A DNA stretch of 51,940 bases from Halostagnicola sp. A56 (GCF_000691505.1 NZ_JMIP02000014.1:1-51940); one strand, 5' to 3'. Numbered from the stretch's first letter, positions 25,947 through 35,346 are shown. Program-made: numbers and translations. The notes: generated by a model not told the origin, from the sequence alone.

Positions 25947-26333
25947 TACTGTTCGAGATAGAACGGGCTACTCCGCTGGCGTGGAAATAGGGCCCCGATC
26001 GTCTCGAGAAGTTGTGGAGAATTCAGACGAATGAAGGCGAATGTGACGCCAGATATCGACGACTATCGGCGGAAAACCCAGCCAGCTATCCCCATGACCC
26101 GAATTTGCGCCAGTCGCGGCAAAATCGCGATCGTGTCCGCTCCCAACGAGTGCGTGTCCCGCCGAAACGGTCGGTTAACGGATCGTTATCGAGTGTCCGT
26201 TCTCACCGGAGACTGAGGTGACGTTCGTACCGGCGACTGAAGCCCCGCTCACAGTAACCGTGCGACCACGCTCGTCGAGGAACCGAACGATCGACACCCG
26301 CTAGCTCGAGTAGCGAGCGAAAAGACGAGGAAG
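25947..26333. other. Intergenic region downstream of cdc48
   Basis: About 387 bases between the small membrane protein gene (minus, start 25946) and the end of cdc48 (minus). Frames present are short with basic, non-haloarchaeal translations. It must contain the promoter of the 25662-25946 gene. I see no RNA or repeat. Confidence 0.4.
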
Positions 26334-28565
26334 TTACTGGAATCCGATACGACTGCCCCGGCGACCCGTTCCCGGTTCGGTCACGCTCGAGCCGCCCGCG
26401 AAGTCCTCTTTGATCTGTTCGTAGTAGTCGAGGATGTCGTCGGTGATCGTCGGGCGAACGTTCTCCATCGCCTGTCTGAAGTGGCGCATTTCGACGACGT
26501 CCGCCTGGGTGTCCTCGCGAAGGGCTTCGATAGCCGCCTCGCGTCCGATCGACTCGAGGTCACTGCCGACGTAGCCGTCCGTGATCTCCGCGATCTCTGC
26601 GAGACTGACATCGGCGGCCAGCGGCGTGTCCTCGGTGTGGATCTCGAGGATCCGCTCGCGGCCTTCGACGTCCGGTTCGCCGATCATGACGAGGCGGTCG
26701 AATCGACCTGAGCGGAGCAACGCGGGGTCGATCATGTCCGGGCGGTTCGTCGCGCCGATGACCATCACGTTGCCCATATCCTCGAGGCCGTCGAGTTCCG
26801 TCAGCAGCTGGTTGACGACCCGTTCGGAGACGTTCGATCCGACCTCGCCGCCGCGGCCGGGCGCGAGCGCATCGAGTTCGTCGAAGAAGATCACCGTGGG
26901 CGAAACCTGCCGGGCCTTGCGGAAGGTCTGGCGGATCGCCTTCTCGGACTCGCCGACCCACTTCGAGAGGAGCTGTGGCCCGCGGACGGAGATGAAGTTC
27001 GCGTTGGTTTCGTTGGCCACGGCTTTCGCCATCAGGGTCTTGCCGGTGCCGGGCGGGCCGTACAGCAGGACGCCCGCCGGCGGATCGATACCCATCCGTT
27101 CGAAGCGTTCGGCGTTGTTCAACGGCCACTCGACGGACTCTTGAACCTGATCTTTGGCCTCGTGGAGACCGCCGACGTCGTCCCAGGAGATCTTCGGTAA
27201 TTCGACGAGGACCTCCCGCATCGCCGAGGGCTCGACCTCGTTGAGCGCGCCGCCGAAGTCGTCGCGTTTGACGATCATCCGGTCGATCAGACTCGGCGGG
27301 ATGTCTTCCTCGTCGAGGTCGATCTCGGGGAGGTAGCGTCGGAGCGCTTTCATCGCCGCCTCTTTGGTGAGGCTCTCGATGTCCGCGCCGACGAAGCCGT
27401 GGGTCTCGTCCGCCAGGTGCGAGAGGCTAACGTCGTCGGAGAGGGGCATCCCGCGCGTGTGGATCTGCAGGATCTCCTCGCGACCGACCTCGTCTGGGAC
27501 GCCAATCTCGATCTCGCGGTCGAACCGGCCGGGTCGTCGCAGCGCCGGATCGACCGAATCGACGCGGTTGGTCGCGGCGATCACGATGACCTGGCCGCGG
27601 GCCTCGAGGCCGTCCATCATCGTCAGCAACTGCGCGACGACGCGGCGTTCGACCTCGCCCGTGACATCCTCGCGTTTGGGCGCGATGGAGTCGAGTTCGT
27701 CGATGAAGATGATCGCGGGCGACTCCTCGCTTGCGTCCTCGAAGATCTCGCGCAACTGCTGTTCGGACTCGCCGTAGTACTTCGAGATGATCTCCGGGCC
27801 CGCGATAGAGAAGAAACTCGCGGAGGTCTCGTTGGCGACCGCTTTCGCGAGCAGCGTTTTGCCGGTCCCGGGCGGGCCGTGGAGCAACACGCCCTGTGGC
27901 GGCTCGATCCCCAGTTTCTTGAAGATCTGGGGGTGTTTCATCGGCAACTCGACCATCTCGCGGACCCGCTGTATCTCGCTCTGGAGGCCGCCGATATCCT
28001 CGTAGGTGATACCACCGCCGGTTTTCTCGAAGCCTGAAATCGGCTCTTCTCGGAGTTCCACGTCAGTATCCTCCGTGATCAGGACAACACCTTCCGGTTC
28101 GGTCTCGACCGCGATCAGGGGAATCGCCTGTCCCGGCGAACGCATGAAGGGGTGGTTCGTCGAGGACATAACCGGGACGATGTCCTTCCCGACGACCGGA
28201 CGTTTTAGAATCTGGCGTTTGACCATGCCGGCGGCGTCGGAACCGAACTGCACCGACGCCTCTTCGGGCGGCGCGAGGACGAGTTTGTTCGCCTTCGTCG
28301 CCTCCGCTTTCCGGATCGTAACCCGTTCGCCGATCCCCACGTCGGCGTTCTGTCGCGTGAACCCGTCGATTCGGACGGTGTCCGTGTTCCAGTCCTGTCG
28401 GTCGGCCCGCCACACCTTCGCGGCGGTCGTGTCTGCACCTTCTATTTCGATGATGTCGCCCGGACTGAGCTTGAGATGCAACAGCGTGTCCGGATCAAGT
28501 CGGGCGATACCGCGCCCCGAGTCGTTCGGGTACGCTTTCGCAACCTCGAGTTGAACTTCGTTCAT
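26334..28565 (-). CDS. cdc48: Cdc48/p97-type AAA+ ATPase
   Basis: A 743-residue hexameric unfoldase, archaeal orthologue of Cdc48/VCP, which feeds proteins to the proteasome. The N domain covers about residues 1-180 (double-psi barrel: '[20 protein letters not shown]'). D1 has Walker A GPPGTGKT at 230-237 and Walker B 'AIIFIDELD' at about 284-292. D2 has Walker A GPPGTGKT at 503-510 and Walker B 'VIFFDELD' at about 558-565. Sensor and Arg-finger segments ([20 protein letters not shown]) are intact in both. The C-terminus is short and Gly/Arg-rich, without the eukaryotic HbYX-like end. It is divergent from larC. Confidence 0.97.
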   Translation of the reverse strand: MNEVQLEVAKAYPNDSGRGIARLDPDTLLHLKLSPGDIIEIEGADTTAAKVWRADRQDWNTDTVRIDGFTRQNADVGIGERVTIRKAEATKANKLVLAPPEEASVQFGSDAAGMVKRQILKRPVVGKDIVPVMSSTNHPFMRSPGQAIPLIAVETEPEGVVLITEDTDVELREEPISGFEKTGGGITYEDIGGLQSEIQRVREMVELPMKHPQIFKKLGIEPPQGVLLHGPPGTGKTLLAKAVANETSASFFSIAGPEIISKYYGESEQQLREIFEDASEESPAIIFIDELDSIAPKREDVTGEVERRVVAQLLTMMDGLEARGQVIVIAATNRVDSVDPALRRPGRFDREIEIGVPDEVGREEILQIHTRGMPLSDDVSLSHLADETHGFVGADIESLTKEAAMKALRRYLPEIDLDEEDIPPSLIDRMIVKRDDFGGALNEVEPSAMREVLVELPKISWDDVGGLHEAKDQVQESVEWPLNNAERFERMGIDPPAGVLLYGPPGTGKTLMAKAVANETNANFISVRGPQLLSKWVGESEKAIRQTFRKARQVSPTVIFFDELDALAPGRGGEVGSNVSERVVNQLLTELDGLEDMGNVMVIGATNRPDMIDPALLRSGRFDRLVMIGEPDVEGRERILEIHTEDTPLAADVSLAEIAEITDGYVGSDLESIGREAAIEALREDTQADVVEMRHFRQAMENVRPTITDDILDYYEQIKEDFAGGSSVTEPGTGRRGSRIGFQ

Positions 28566-28693
28566 ATTTCGGGATGGACGGCGTTGTCTGTAACTCCGGT
28601 ACGTGATCGGATAGGTTTTGTGCTCGTGTGAGCAGCGGCTGTGAACCGGCGTTCGACCATGCTATCGTCTAACATATGGTGGTCGGACAGGGA

Positions 28694-28709
28694 GGTACAT
28701 AGATGTACC
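28694..28709. promoter_or_regulatory. Perfect 16-base inverted repeat in the cdc48-larC divergent region
   Basis: GGTACAT-AG-ATGTACC: seven-base arms with a two-base centre. It lies about 100 bases before the larC ATG and about 130 before the cdc48 ATG. It could be an operator for a dimeric regulator. No regulator is known. Confidence 0.5.
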
Positions 28710-28808
28710 GGCGTCGTCCGATTTCGCCGTCATGACGGCGACCAGATCCCGCGGGTCACTCGGTCGGAAGAACGAGGACTTTTGGTACCACCTCCCGCCC
28801 TCGTAGAC

Positions 28809-30278
28809 ATGACACTCCTGGCGTTCGACGGTCGAATGGGGGCAAGCGGCGATATGCTACTCGGAGCCCTCCTCGACGCCGGCGGGGACCCCGCGGTCCT
28901 CGAGCCAGTCGAAGACGCGCTGTCGCTCGAGTACCGGATCGACGAGACGACGAAGTGTGGGATCACCGCGACGACGGTGGACGTGGTTCTGTCCGAGGAG
29001 CGAGCCGAAACCGGAGCCGACGGCAGCCTCGAGGAAGTCGGCGATACCGACCGCGACGGCGGCGATCACGGCGACGACAACAGCAGCAGTCATCACGCTC
29101 ACAGTCATGACCACGGCGACGGCGGTGGTCACGAGAGTCACGGCCACAACCACGACGAGCACGATCACGGCGGCCATAGTCACCAAAACGACGGTCATAC
29201 TCACCACGACGGCGAGCACGTGAGCCACGACAGCGACGCTCGAGACGGCGACGCCGTCCACGCCGAGGGTCACGGCCCGCACCGAAGCTACCTCGAGGTC
29301 TGTGAAATCGTCGAGGAGATGGCCCTCGAGCCGGCGGTCGAACGCGACGCGCTCGCAGTCTTCGAACTGCTGGGCAAAGCGGAGGCGAGCGTCCACGGTG
29401 AGGACCTCGAGGAGATCCACTTCCACGAGGTCGGGGCAGACGACGCCATCGCGGACGTCGTGGGAGTGGCACTGTTGCTCGACGACATCGACGCCGATCG
29501 CGTCGTCACCACGCCACTCGCTACCGGCGGCGGTACGATCTCGATGAGCCACGGGCAGTACCCGGTTCCGACCCCCGCGGTCGTCGAAATCGCCACGCAA
29601 GCAGACTGGTCGCTTCGCGGGGGACCGGTCGAGACCGAACTGCTCACCCCGACGGGGGCGGCGATTCTGGGCCACGTCGCCGAGGGCGTCGAGTCGCTCC
29701 CCTCGCTCTCGCTCGAGCAGTCCGGCTATGGCGCGGGCGGCTACGACCTGGATCCACACCCTAACGTTCTCCGCGTGTTGGTCGGCGAGGCCGACGCCGC
29801 GGGGCCGCTCGTGCGCGACGAGATCACGGTCCTCGAGACGAACCTCGACGACACGACGCCGGAGGTGCTGGGCGGACTACAGGAAACGCTCGCCGAAGCG
29901 GGCGCTCGAGACGTCTCGATCCTCCCCACGACGATGAAAAAGTCCCGCCCGGGGCATCTCGTGAAGGTCATCTGCAAACCGGAGAACCGCGAGCGTGTCA
30001 CCCGAACGCTGGCCGAGGAGACGGGAACGCTCGGCATCCGCGAGACCGGCGCGACCCACCGCTGGATCGCCGATCGGGCGTTCGAAGCCGTCACGCTCGA
30101 GCGCGACGGCGAGCGCTACGACATCGGCGTAAAAATCGCGAGCGACGCGGATGGGACCGTCTACGACGTGAGCGCGGAGTACGACGACGCGGCGGCGGTC
30201 GCACTCGAGACCCGGTGGTCGGTCCGGGAGGTGCTTCGACGCGCGGAAGCGAAGGGGCGAGAAACGCTCGAGGACTGA
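28809..30278 (+). CDS. larC: Nickel pincer cofactor biosynthesis protein LarC with His-rich insert
   Basis: A 489-residue LarC protein, the nickel insertase that completes the nickel-pincer nucleotide cofactor of lactate racemase and related enzymes. It starts 'LLAFDGRMGASGDMLLGALL', the family N-terminus. A region at about 87-158 contains about 22 histidines mixed with Asp and Gly, probably a nickel store. The catalytic part continues with 'EEIHFHEVGADDAIADVVG' and 'LLTPTGAAIL'; the C-terminal part has 'TNLDDTTPEVLGGLQETL' and 'MKKSRPGHLVKVICKP'. Both halves are in one frame, whereas some bacteria need a ribosomal frameshift. LarB, LarE and LarA are not in the window. Confidence 0.94.
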   Translation: MTLLAFDGRMGASGDMLLGALLDAGGDPAVLEPVEDALSLEYRIDETTKCGITATTVDVVLSEERAETGADGSLEEVGDTDRDGGDHGDDNSSSHHAHSHDHGDGGGHESHGHNHDEHDHGGHSHQNDGHTHHDGEHVSHDSDARDGDAVHAEGHGPHRSYLEVCEIVEEMALEPAVERDALAVFELLGKAEASVHGEDLEEIHFHEVGADDAIADVVGVALLLDDIDADRVVTTPLATGGGTISMSHGQYPVPTPAVVEIATQADWSLRGGPVETELLTPTGAAILGHVAEGVESLPSLSLEQSGYGAGGYDLDPHPNVLRVLVGEADAAGPLVRDEITVLETNLDDTTPEVLGGLQETLAEAGARDVSILPTTMKKSRPGHLVKVICKPENRERVTRTLAEETGTLGIRETGATHRWIADRAFEAVTLERDGERYDIGVKIASDADGTVYDVSAEYDDAAAVALETRWSVREVLRRAEAKGRETLED

Positions 30279-30312
30279 GAGGCTGTACTGAGTTCCGAGT
30301 ACTGACGTTTCA

Positions 30313-30867
30313 CTACCCAGTACTGACGTTTATCTCGCCGTCTTCACCGTCCTCGCCGTCTTCGGCGACGACATCCCCTCGATCGATGTCGACGCTTTCC
30401 TCGCCGGTCACGATCGTGCTACTCTGATTCGTGGACGTGCGCTGTGTCGTCGAGCCGTTCGATTCGGTGCTCTGGGACGAGGTGCTCGTCGCGACGCTGT
30501 GGGAGACGACGCGTTCGTCTTCAGTATCCCAGACGATCGTCCGTACCGTCGAGGTGACCGTGGTTCCGTCGTCGCTCGAGTCGTTCGTTTCGATGGTTAT
30601 GTTTAACATGGATTCGTCGTCCATCTCTTCGCACTCGATCTCGGCGTCGTCGGGTAATTCGTCGACGGAGACGTTGGCGTCGATGGATTCGTTCGACGCG
30701 TTGAGCGCGTCGTGGCACTCGTTGGTCAGTACGTTCGATTTACCGTCATCTGGCTTGGTATCCCGATCGGTCAAGTCATCGCCACTCGAGTTGGTGACCC
30801 CGGCGACGGCAATTGTACCGACACTCGCGGCGACGATGAGGATGATTGCGATTGTTGTTTCTCTCAT
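30313..30867 (-). CDS. Small secreted, N-glycosylation-rich hypothetical protein
   Basis: A 184-residue protein. The N-terminus MRETTIAIILIVAASVGTIA is a signal peptide or membrane anchor. The rest is very acidic and Ser/Thr/Asn-rich, with many N-x-S/T sequons (NSS, NAS, NES, NVS, NIT, NDS, NGS, NQS, NVS) and an acidic tail (EDGEDGEDGEINVSTG). Two cysteines (NECHD, IECEE) could form a disulphide. No known domain. It is probably anchored at, or released from, the cell surface. An inverted repeat lies 16 bases before the start codon. Confidence 0.72.
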   Translation of the reverse strand: MRETTIAIILIVAASVGTIAVAGVTNSSGDDLTDRDTKPDDGKSNVLTNECHDALNASNESIDANVSVDELPDDAEIECEEMDDESMLNITIETNDSSDDGTTVTSTVRTIVWDTEDERVVSHSVATSTSSQSTESNGSTTQRTSTNQSSTIVTGEESVDIDRGDVVAEDGEDGEDGEINVSTG

Positions 30868-30882
30868 TGATTATCACGTTAT

Positions 30883-30898
30883 CATGTGAAACCACATG
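30883..30898. promoter_or_regulatory. 16-base inverted repeat upstream of the 30313-30867 gene
   Basis: CATGTG-AAAC-CACATG, six-base perfect arms. It lies 16 bases upstream of the ATG, so it would overlap the transcript start or leader. Operator or RNA hairpin; unproven. Confidence 0.35.
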
Positions 30899-31139
30899 AA
30901 TGAGTGGCTAATATCGTATATTTCGGACGGTATTAAACCCACCATGCACTAGCTCTCATAAAATATGGAGTTACTGGGAAGTGCAGTCGTTACTCCCAGA
31001 CCCCACCTACGATTATAAATTTTATGCTGATCGAAGTGCGAATTTCGTCCGGGAGTCGCGGTTCTCGGCGACGTTCGACGGACTCCAATCGTCGACGAAT
31101 CGAGTGATCAAAAACGAACGGACGATCCGTCGTCGCGGG

Positions 31140-32801
31140 TTAGAGCCGTTTGCTCACGTACGGGCCGTCTTGATGGTAGCCGAGTTTGTTCCGGTAGTAC
31201 TCTCGAGCGCCGATCCCGGAGATGACGCTCACTTTGTCGAAGCCGGCGTCGGCGGCAAGCGATTCTGCTTGGTTCATCAATTTGCGGCCGTAGCCGCGGT
31301 GCTGGTGTTGGTCCGTCTCGCCGTCTTCGCCCATCGTGACTTCAGAGCCGTAGACGTGCAATTCCCTGATTAGCGCCGCGTTCTCGAGTTCATCCCTGAC
31401 CGGGTCGTTCGGGAATCGAAGCCGGCAGAAGCCGATCAGAAGGTCCTGTTCGAAGTCCTCGAAGCTGATGAAGTGTTCGGTCCCGCCGCTCGCCTCGTAG
31501 CTCATCACGTCGAGTTCGACGCGATCGGGTTCGGCGTCGTTCATTCCCGCCTCGCGACAGCGGATACAGTCACACTCCCAGCCGTGTTCGTCCATGCGCT
31601 TGCGCGCGAGCTGTCGGAGGTTCGACTTCCAGACGCCGGCGTCGATGTAGTCCGCCGGAATGTCACGCTGGACCCGCTGGAGTCGCGTATAGCGCGGGAT
31701 CATGTCCTTGATTTCGGCGACGAGTTCCGCGGCTTCCTCGTTGTCTAAGGGATCGTACTCGCCTCTGTGCCACCAGTCGTAGGTCGCCGTCCCGCGGACG
31801 ATCAACGTCGGATAGATCTTCAGGTAGTCGGGCTTCCACTGTTCCTGCTCGAAGATGCGCCGGAAGTCCTCGAGACACATCTCTCTGCTCATTCCCGGCT
31901 GGCCGGGCATCATGTGAAAGCCGACCTTGAACGCCGCGTCTCGCAGGCGCTGGTTCGCCTCGATCGACTCTTGAACGCCGTGGCCGCGGTGCATCTCCCG
32001 GTTGATCCGCTCGTAGGTCGTCTGGACGCCGACCTCGACTTTCGTCCCGCCAAGATCCAACATCCGGTCGATCTGCTCGGGGTCACACCAGTCGGGTTTG
32101 GTCTCGAAGGTCGTCCCGATGTTCCGAACGTTGCCCGTCTCGTTCTCCGCGATGACGTCCTCGAGATACGTCCACTCGTACTCCTCGGGGTCCTCCGCGA
32201 AACTGACGCCCTGGGCGGGTTCGGGTTCTTTGTCCACGTCGTAGTCGTTCATCGCCTCGAGCGCTCGCTTGACGAACCACTCCTGGTAGTCGTGGCTCCG
32301 GGCGGTCATCGTGCCGCCCATCAGGATCAACTCGACCTTGTCGATCGGGTGGCCGATCTCGCGCAACTGCTCGAGTCGAAGCGTGACCTGTCCGTACGGA
32401 TCGTAGTCGTTCTGGACGCCGCGGGCGGCGGCCGGCTCCTCGCCCGTGTAGCTCTGGGAGCTCGAGAACTCCGAGTCCGGGCCGCCGGGACAGTACAGAC
32501 ACTTCCCGTGCGGGCACCGCTCTGGCGAGGTCATGATCGCCACCGGCGAGACGCCGGAGGCGGTTCGAACCGGTTTGCGCTGGAGAACCGATTCCAGATC
32601 CTCTCGGTACTCCTGGGGCGCGTAATCCAGCAGTTCGGAGTTTTTGGGAACTTTCGGTGCCGAGTGCTCCGAACAGGCCTCGAGTTTGGCCTTCTCGACC
32701 TCATCGCGCTCGACCTCGCCGTTGATGATCCGCTCGACGAGCGTTTCACAGACCCGCTCGAACGCTTCGGTTTCGGTCGGGTCGGGCGTGTCGGTACTCA
32801 C
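31140..32801 (-). CDS. elp3: Elp3, tRNA U34 carboxymethyl-modifying radical SAM/GNAT enzyme
   Basis: A 553-residue archaeal Elp3, which makes the cm5U-type modification at tRNA wobble uridine. The radical-SAM cluster motif is 'CPHGKCLYC' (Cys96, Cys101, Cys104: C-x4-C-x2-C). Segments 'GGTMTARSHDYQEWFVKRAL' and 'GTKVEVGVQTTYE' follow. 'CIRC' belongs to the zinc-binding site. The C-terminal GNAT domain has 'QHRGYGRKLMNQAESLAADA' and ends 'LGYHQDGPYVSKRL'. The start is GTG at 32801 (VSTDTPDPTETEAF); upstream in the frame the composition is not acidic. Archaea carry this as a single subunit without the other Elongator proteins. Confidence 0.95.
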   Translation of the reverse strand: MSTDTPDPTETEAFERVCETLVERIINGEVERDEVEKAKLEACSEHSAPKVPKNSELLDYAPQEYREDLESVLQRKPVRTASGVSPVAIMTSPERCPHGKCLYCPGGPDSEFSSSQSYTGEEPAAARGVQNDYDPYGQVTLRLEQLREIGHPIDKVELILMGGTMTARSHDYQEWFVKRALEAMNDYDVDKEPEPAQGVSFAEDPEEYEWTYLEDVIAENETGNVRNIGTTFETKPDWCDPEQIDRMLDLGGTKVEVGVQTTYERINREMHRGHGVQESIEANQRLRDAAFKVGFHMMPGQPGMSREMCLEDFRRIFEQEQWKPDYLKIYPTLIVRGTATYDWWHRGEYDPLDNEEAAELVAEIKDMIPRYTRLQRVQRDIPADYIDAGVWKSNLRQLARKRMDEHGWECDCIRCREAGMNDAEPDRVELDVMSYEASGGTEHFISFEDFEQDLLIGFCRLRFPNDPVRDELENAALIRELHVYGSEVTMGEDGETDQHQHRGYGRKLMNQAESLAADAGFDKVSVISGIGAREYYRNKLGYHQDGPYVSKRL

Positions 32802-32954
32802 TACACCGTTTTCGGTGGCCTCGGCGAATAAGCGTGTCGGACTCGCCCGTCGTCGATAGGCTGGTTTCTCGCACGAACTCCGGACAGGTTCGAAACGGTC
32901 ACCGCCCGCCAGTCTTCGAAACGTTGACCACGGCTCGAGCGAAAGCCACCGGCG

Positions 32955-33380
32955 ATGGACGCGACACGCCGAATCACCGCACTCGAGGGGGTTCCCGAGG
33001 AGTCGACGTTCGTGTTTCGCGTGGTCGAGACCGACGGCGACGCGAACGAGGTCGAGGAGGCGATTCTCGTTCGCCAGGCGGGCGAACTCGAGTGCTGGCT
33101 GAACTACTGCCAGCACTTCACGCACATCAAACTCGACAAGGGGACCGGCGCGGCGATGCGAAACGGCGAAATAATCTGCGAGAATCACGGCGCGTACTTC
33201 GAGGCCGATTCGGGCGTCTGCACGTTCGGTCCCTGCGAAGGCGCGTATCTCACGGCCCTCGAGGTTGCCGTCGAGGACGGCGACGTCTATCTCACCGACG
33301 AGGGGTACGACCTCCTCGGACCCGGACCGATTCCGACCGACGAGGCCGACCGAGCGTCGACCTCGAACGTCGAGTTCTGA
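32955..33380 (+). CDS. Rieske-type [2Fe-2S] ferredoxin-like protein
   Basis: A 141-residue Rieske protein with the ligand pairs Cys52/His54 ('NYCQHF') and Cys75/His78 ('ICENHGAYF'). No signal peptide or membrane helix is visible, so it is probably cytoplasmic, resembling small Rieske proteins of nitrite-reductase or dioxygenase systems. It is encoded divergently from elp3 and convergent with the small regulator downstream. The redox partner is not evident from the neighbours. Confidence 0.92.
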   Translation: MDATRRITALEGVPEESTFVFRVVETDGDANEVEEAILVRQAGELECWLNYCQHFTHIKLDKGTGAAMRNGEIICENHGAYFEADSGVCTFGPCEGAYLTALEVAVEDGDVYLTDEGYDLLGPGPIPTDEADRASTSNVEF

Positions 33381-33411
33381 TCGAACGATTGCACATCCGA
33401 GACGGCAGTCG

Positions 33412-33783
33412 TCACTCGACGTTTCGAAGCGGGCCCGGCGAGACGAGATCCCGATCCTGATTGTACTCGACTAAGTCCGCGCCGACGAGTCGCGGGAGGT
33501 GGTCGTGATACAGCGAGATGTAGACGTTCGCAACCTCCTCGGCCGAGAGTTCCGCGACCGGCTGGCCTGCCTCCCGCTTTGCGACCTCCTCTGCGGCGTC
33601 CGGGAGCGTGATAGACTCGCCGTACTCGTCCATCACCTCGAGCAGGAGTCGTCGTCGCTGATCGGCGAGCACCGCAAGCGTCTCGTCGACCGTCTCCGGC
33701 AGTTCGTCCCGGGACTCGAGCCACTCGAGCGCTGCCAGTGCTAGCTCGGCGTAATCGGACGGCGGGTGGGCAGGCGTAGTCAT
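33412..33783 (-). CDS. Haloarchaeal winged-helix regulator (DUF7344-type)
   Basis: A 123-residue protein with a winged-helix pattern seen in many haloarchaeal regulators: 'VDETLAVLADQRRRLLLEVM', 'ITLPDAAEEVAKREAGQP', 'VYISLYHDHLPRLVGADLVE' and 'YNQDRDLVSPG'. The 'L.n.rRR.lL..l' helix and the 'YH.HLP.L...g.v.yd' wing are the family hallmarks; I name the family from memory. Role unknown. A 17-base palindrome lies about 46 bases upstream of the ATG and overlaps the likely TATA box, which suggests autoregulation. Confidence 0.87.
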   Translation of the reverse strand: MTTPAHPPSDYAELALAALEWLESRDELPETVDETLAVLADQRRRLLLEVMDEYGESITLPDAAEEVAKREAGQPVAELSAEEVANVYISLYHDHLPRLVGADLVEYNQDRDLVSPGPLRNVE

Positions 33784-33828
33784 GGATTCCTCGAATCGCG
33801 GCGGTTCACGTCTCTGGACCTAGCCTCC

Positions 33829-33845
33829 ACACTAAATATTAGTGT
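33829..33845 (-). promoter_or_regulatory. 17-base inverted repeat overlapping the TATA box of the 33412-33783 regulator
   Basis: ACACTAA-ATA-TTAGTGT: perfect seven-base arms around a three-base centre. Its AT-rich core would itself be the TATA element. A protein bound here would block TBP, so autorepression by the adjacent regulator is the natural hypothesis. Confidence 0.55.
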
Positions 33846-33974
33846 CGAAACCGTGGCAATTCGTTCCGCTCCTCGGTACGGTCTCATGCTGATGACGGTC
33901 CCATCGCACGAACGTTCACGCGTTGACCGGGACGTGTACGCGTTGACCGGGATATGTCGAGCGGGTGGCGGCGA

Positions 33975-34265
33975 TCACTCGACGGTCAGTACCGGCTCGT
34001 CGACCGCTTCGCTCTTGCAGGAGGGACATCGCGAGGGAAGGTTGAGCAGGTCGTCGAAGCCGTCGAACCCGCAGTCTCGACACGTCGGCGGCGCGACGAG
34101 GAACTCCTCGTCGGTGCTATCGACGGATCGAGCGACGTGTTGGGCGTGTCGAACGACCGCGTGGGGCGTCAGATCGAGGGCGACCGCCAGCTCGCTCGGG
34201 GTCGCCGCCTCGCCTCGCAGTTCGTCTGCAAGCCGCTGTCGCGTCGTTTCGTCGGCTTCTCGCAT
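33975..34265 (-). CDS. HTH regulator fused to zinc ribbon (96 aa)
   Basis: A 96-residue protein. The N-terminal half is a winged-helix HTH ('TRQRLADELRGEAATPSELA', 'VALDLTPHAVVRHAQHV'). The C-terminal half is a zinc ribbon with CRDC and CPSC pairs ('PPTCRDCGFDGFDDLLNLP', 'RCPSCKSEAVDEP'). This HTH-plus-ribbon architecture is conserved in archaea and predicted to be a transcription regulator. The ATG at 34265 (MREADETTRQ) gives the family start. It is divergent from the nucleotidyltransferase gene, about 106 bases apart. Confidence 0.88.
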   Translation of the reverse strand: MREADETTRQRLADELRGEAATPSELAVALDLTPHAVVRHAQHVARSVDSTDEEFLVAPPTCRDCGFDGFDDLLNLPSRCPSCKSEAVDEPVLTVE

Positions 34266-34371
34266 ATCCACCAAAAGCGCCCGACGAGGGATAGCTGTTC
34301 GGTCTCTCGAGTGCCGATCGCCCGCCGAAGAAAGGGTAAGTGACTTACATACTGCCGCTGAAAGCCGGAGC

Positions 34372-35346
34372 ATGAAGGCCGTCGTTTTGGCAGGTGGGTT
34401 CGCGACCCGGATGTGGCCGATCACGAAACATCGGCCCAAGATGTTCCTCCCCATCGGCGACTCGACCGTCATCGATCGGATCTTCCGATCGCTCGAGGAC
34501 GACGATCGGATTGAGGAGGTGTACGTGAGCACGAACGAACGATTCGCGACCGATTTCGAGACACACCTCGCCGAATCCGAGTTCGAAAAACCACGGCTAT
34601 CGATCGAGGACACCAGCGAGGAAGCCGACAAGTTCGGCGTCGTCGGCGCCCTCGCCCAGCTCGTCGAGCGTGAAGCGGTCGACGACGATTTGCTGGTGAT
34701 CGCCGGCGACAACCTGATCAGCTTCGAAATCCCGGAATTCATCGATTACTTCGAACGACGCGAGACGCCGACGCTCGCCGCCTACGATGTCGGTTCCCGC
34801 GAGAAGGCGTCCTCGTACGGACTCGTCGAACTCGAGGGAGACCGCGTCGTCGACTTTCAGGAAAAGCCCGACGACCCCAAGAGCACCCTCGTTTCGATCG
34901 CCTGTTATGCGTTCCCGCGCGATTCTATCTCGCTACTCGGAACCTATCTCGAGGACGGGAACAACCCGGACGAACCCGGCTGGTTCGTCCAGTGGCTGCA
35001 AAACCGAGAGCCGACCCACGCCTTTACCTTCGAAGACGCGTGGTTCGACATCGGTACGCCCGAGAGTTACCTCGACGCCGTCGCCTGGCATCTCGACGGC
35101 GCGTCGATGATCGCCGACACGGCGACCCTCGAGGATGTCTCCGTCGGCGAGAACGTCCACGTCATGGAGGGGGCGACCCTCGAAGATTCGGAGCTCGACC
35201 ACGCGGTTATCTTCCCCGACGCGACGGTTCGAAACGGCGATATTCGGCGCTCGATCATCGACGAAGGGACGCACCTCGAAAACCTCGACCTCGCGGGCGC
35301 GCTCATCGGCGCGCACACGACGATCACGAACCACGTCGGCGAGTGA
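34372..35346 (+). CDS. Sugar-phosphate nucleotidyltransferase (NDP-sugar pyrophosphorylase)
   Basis: A 324-residue enzyme that makes an NDP-sugar from a sugar 1-phosphate and NTP, probably for glycosylation of surface proteins or polysaccharide. The signature 'AVVLAGGFATRMWPITKHRP' followed by KMFLPIGD is at the N-terminus. 'VIAGDNLISF' binds metal and nucleotide, 'VVDFQEKPDDPKS' holds the catalytic Lys region, 'FEDAWFDIGTPESYLDA' closes the catalytic domain. The C-terminal 80 residues are a left-handed beta-helix ('VSVGENVHVMEGATLEDSEL'). It resembles glucose-1-phosphate thymidylyl- or uridylyltransferases; base and sugar are uncertain. Confidence 0.92.
   Translation: MKAVVLAGGFATRMWPITKHRPKMFLPIGDSTVIDRIFRSLEDDDRIEEVYVSTNERFATDFETHLAESEFEKPRLSIEDTSEEADKFGVVGALAQLVEREAVDDDLLVIAGDNLISFEIPEFIDYFERRETPTLAAYDVGSREKASSYGLVELEGDRVVDFQEKPDDPKSTLVSIACYAFPRDSISLLGTYLEDGNNPDEPGWFVQWLQNREPTHAFTFEDAWFDIGTPESYLDAVAWHLDGASMIADTATLEDVSVGENVHVMEGATLEDSELDHAVIFPDATVRNGDIRRSIIDEGTHLENLDLAGALIGAHTTITNHVGE

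Noticed and set aside
28694..28709. NikR operator
   Set aside because: The palindrome is shorter and does not match the GTATGA-N16-TCATAC type.
28857..29759. Val-rich 300-residue frame opposite larC
   Set aside because: Antisense of the His/Asp-rich LarC insert; LarC motifs are unmistakable.
28809..30278. LarC programmed frameshift as in lactobacilli
   Set aside because: Both halves are in one continuous frame.
31009..31025. AT-rich stretch as promoter of a plus-strand gene
   Set aside because: The frame downstream is only the antisense of elp3; nothing else starts there.
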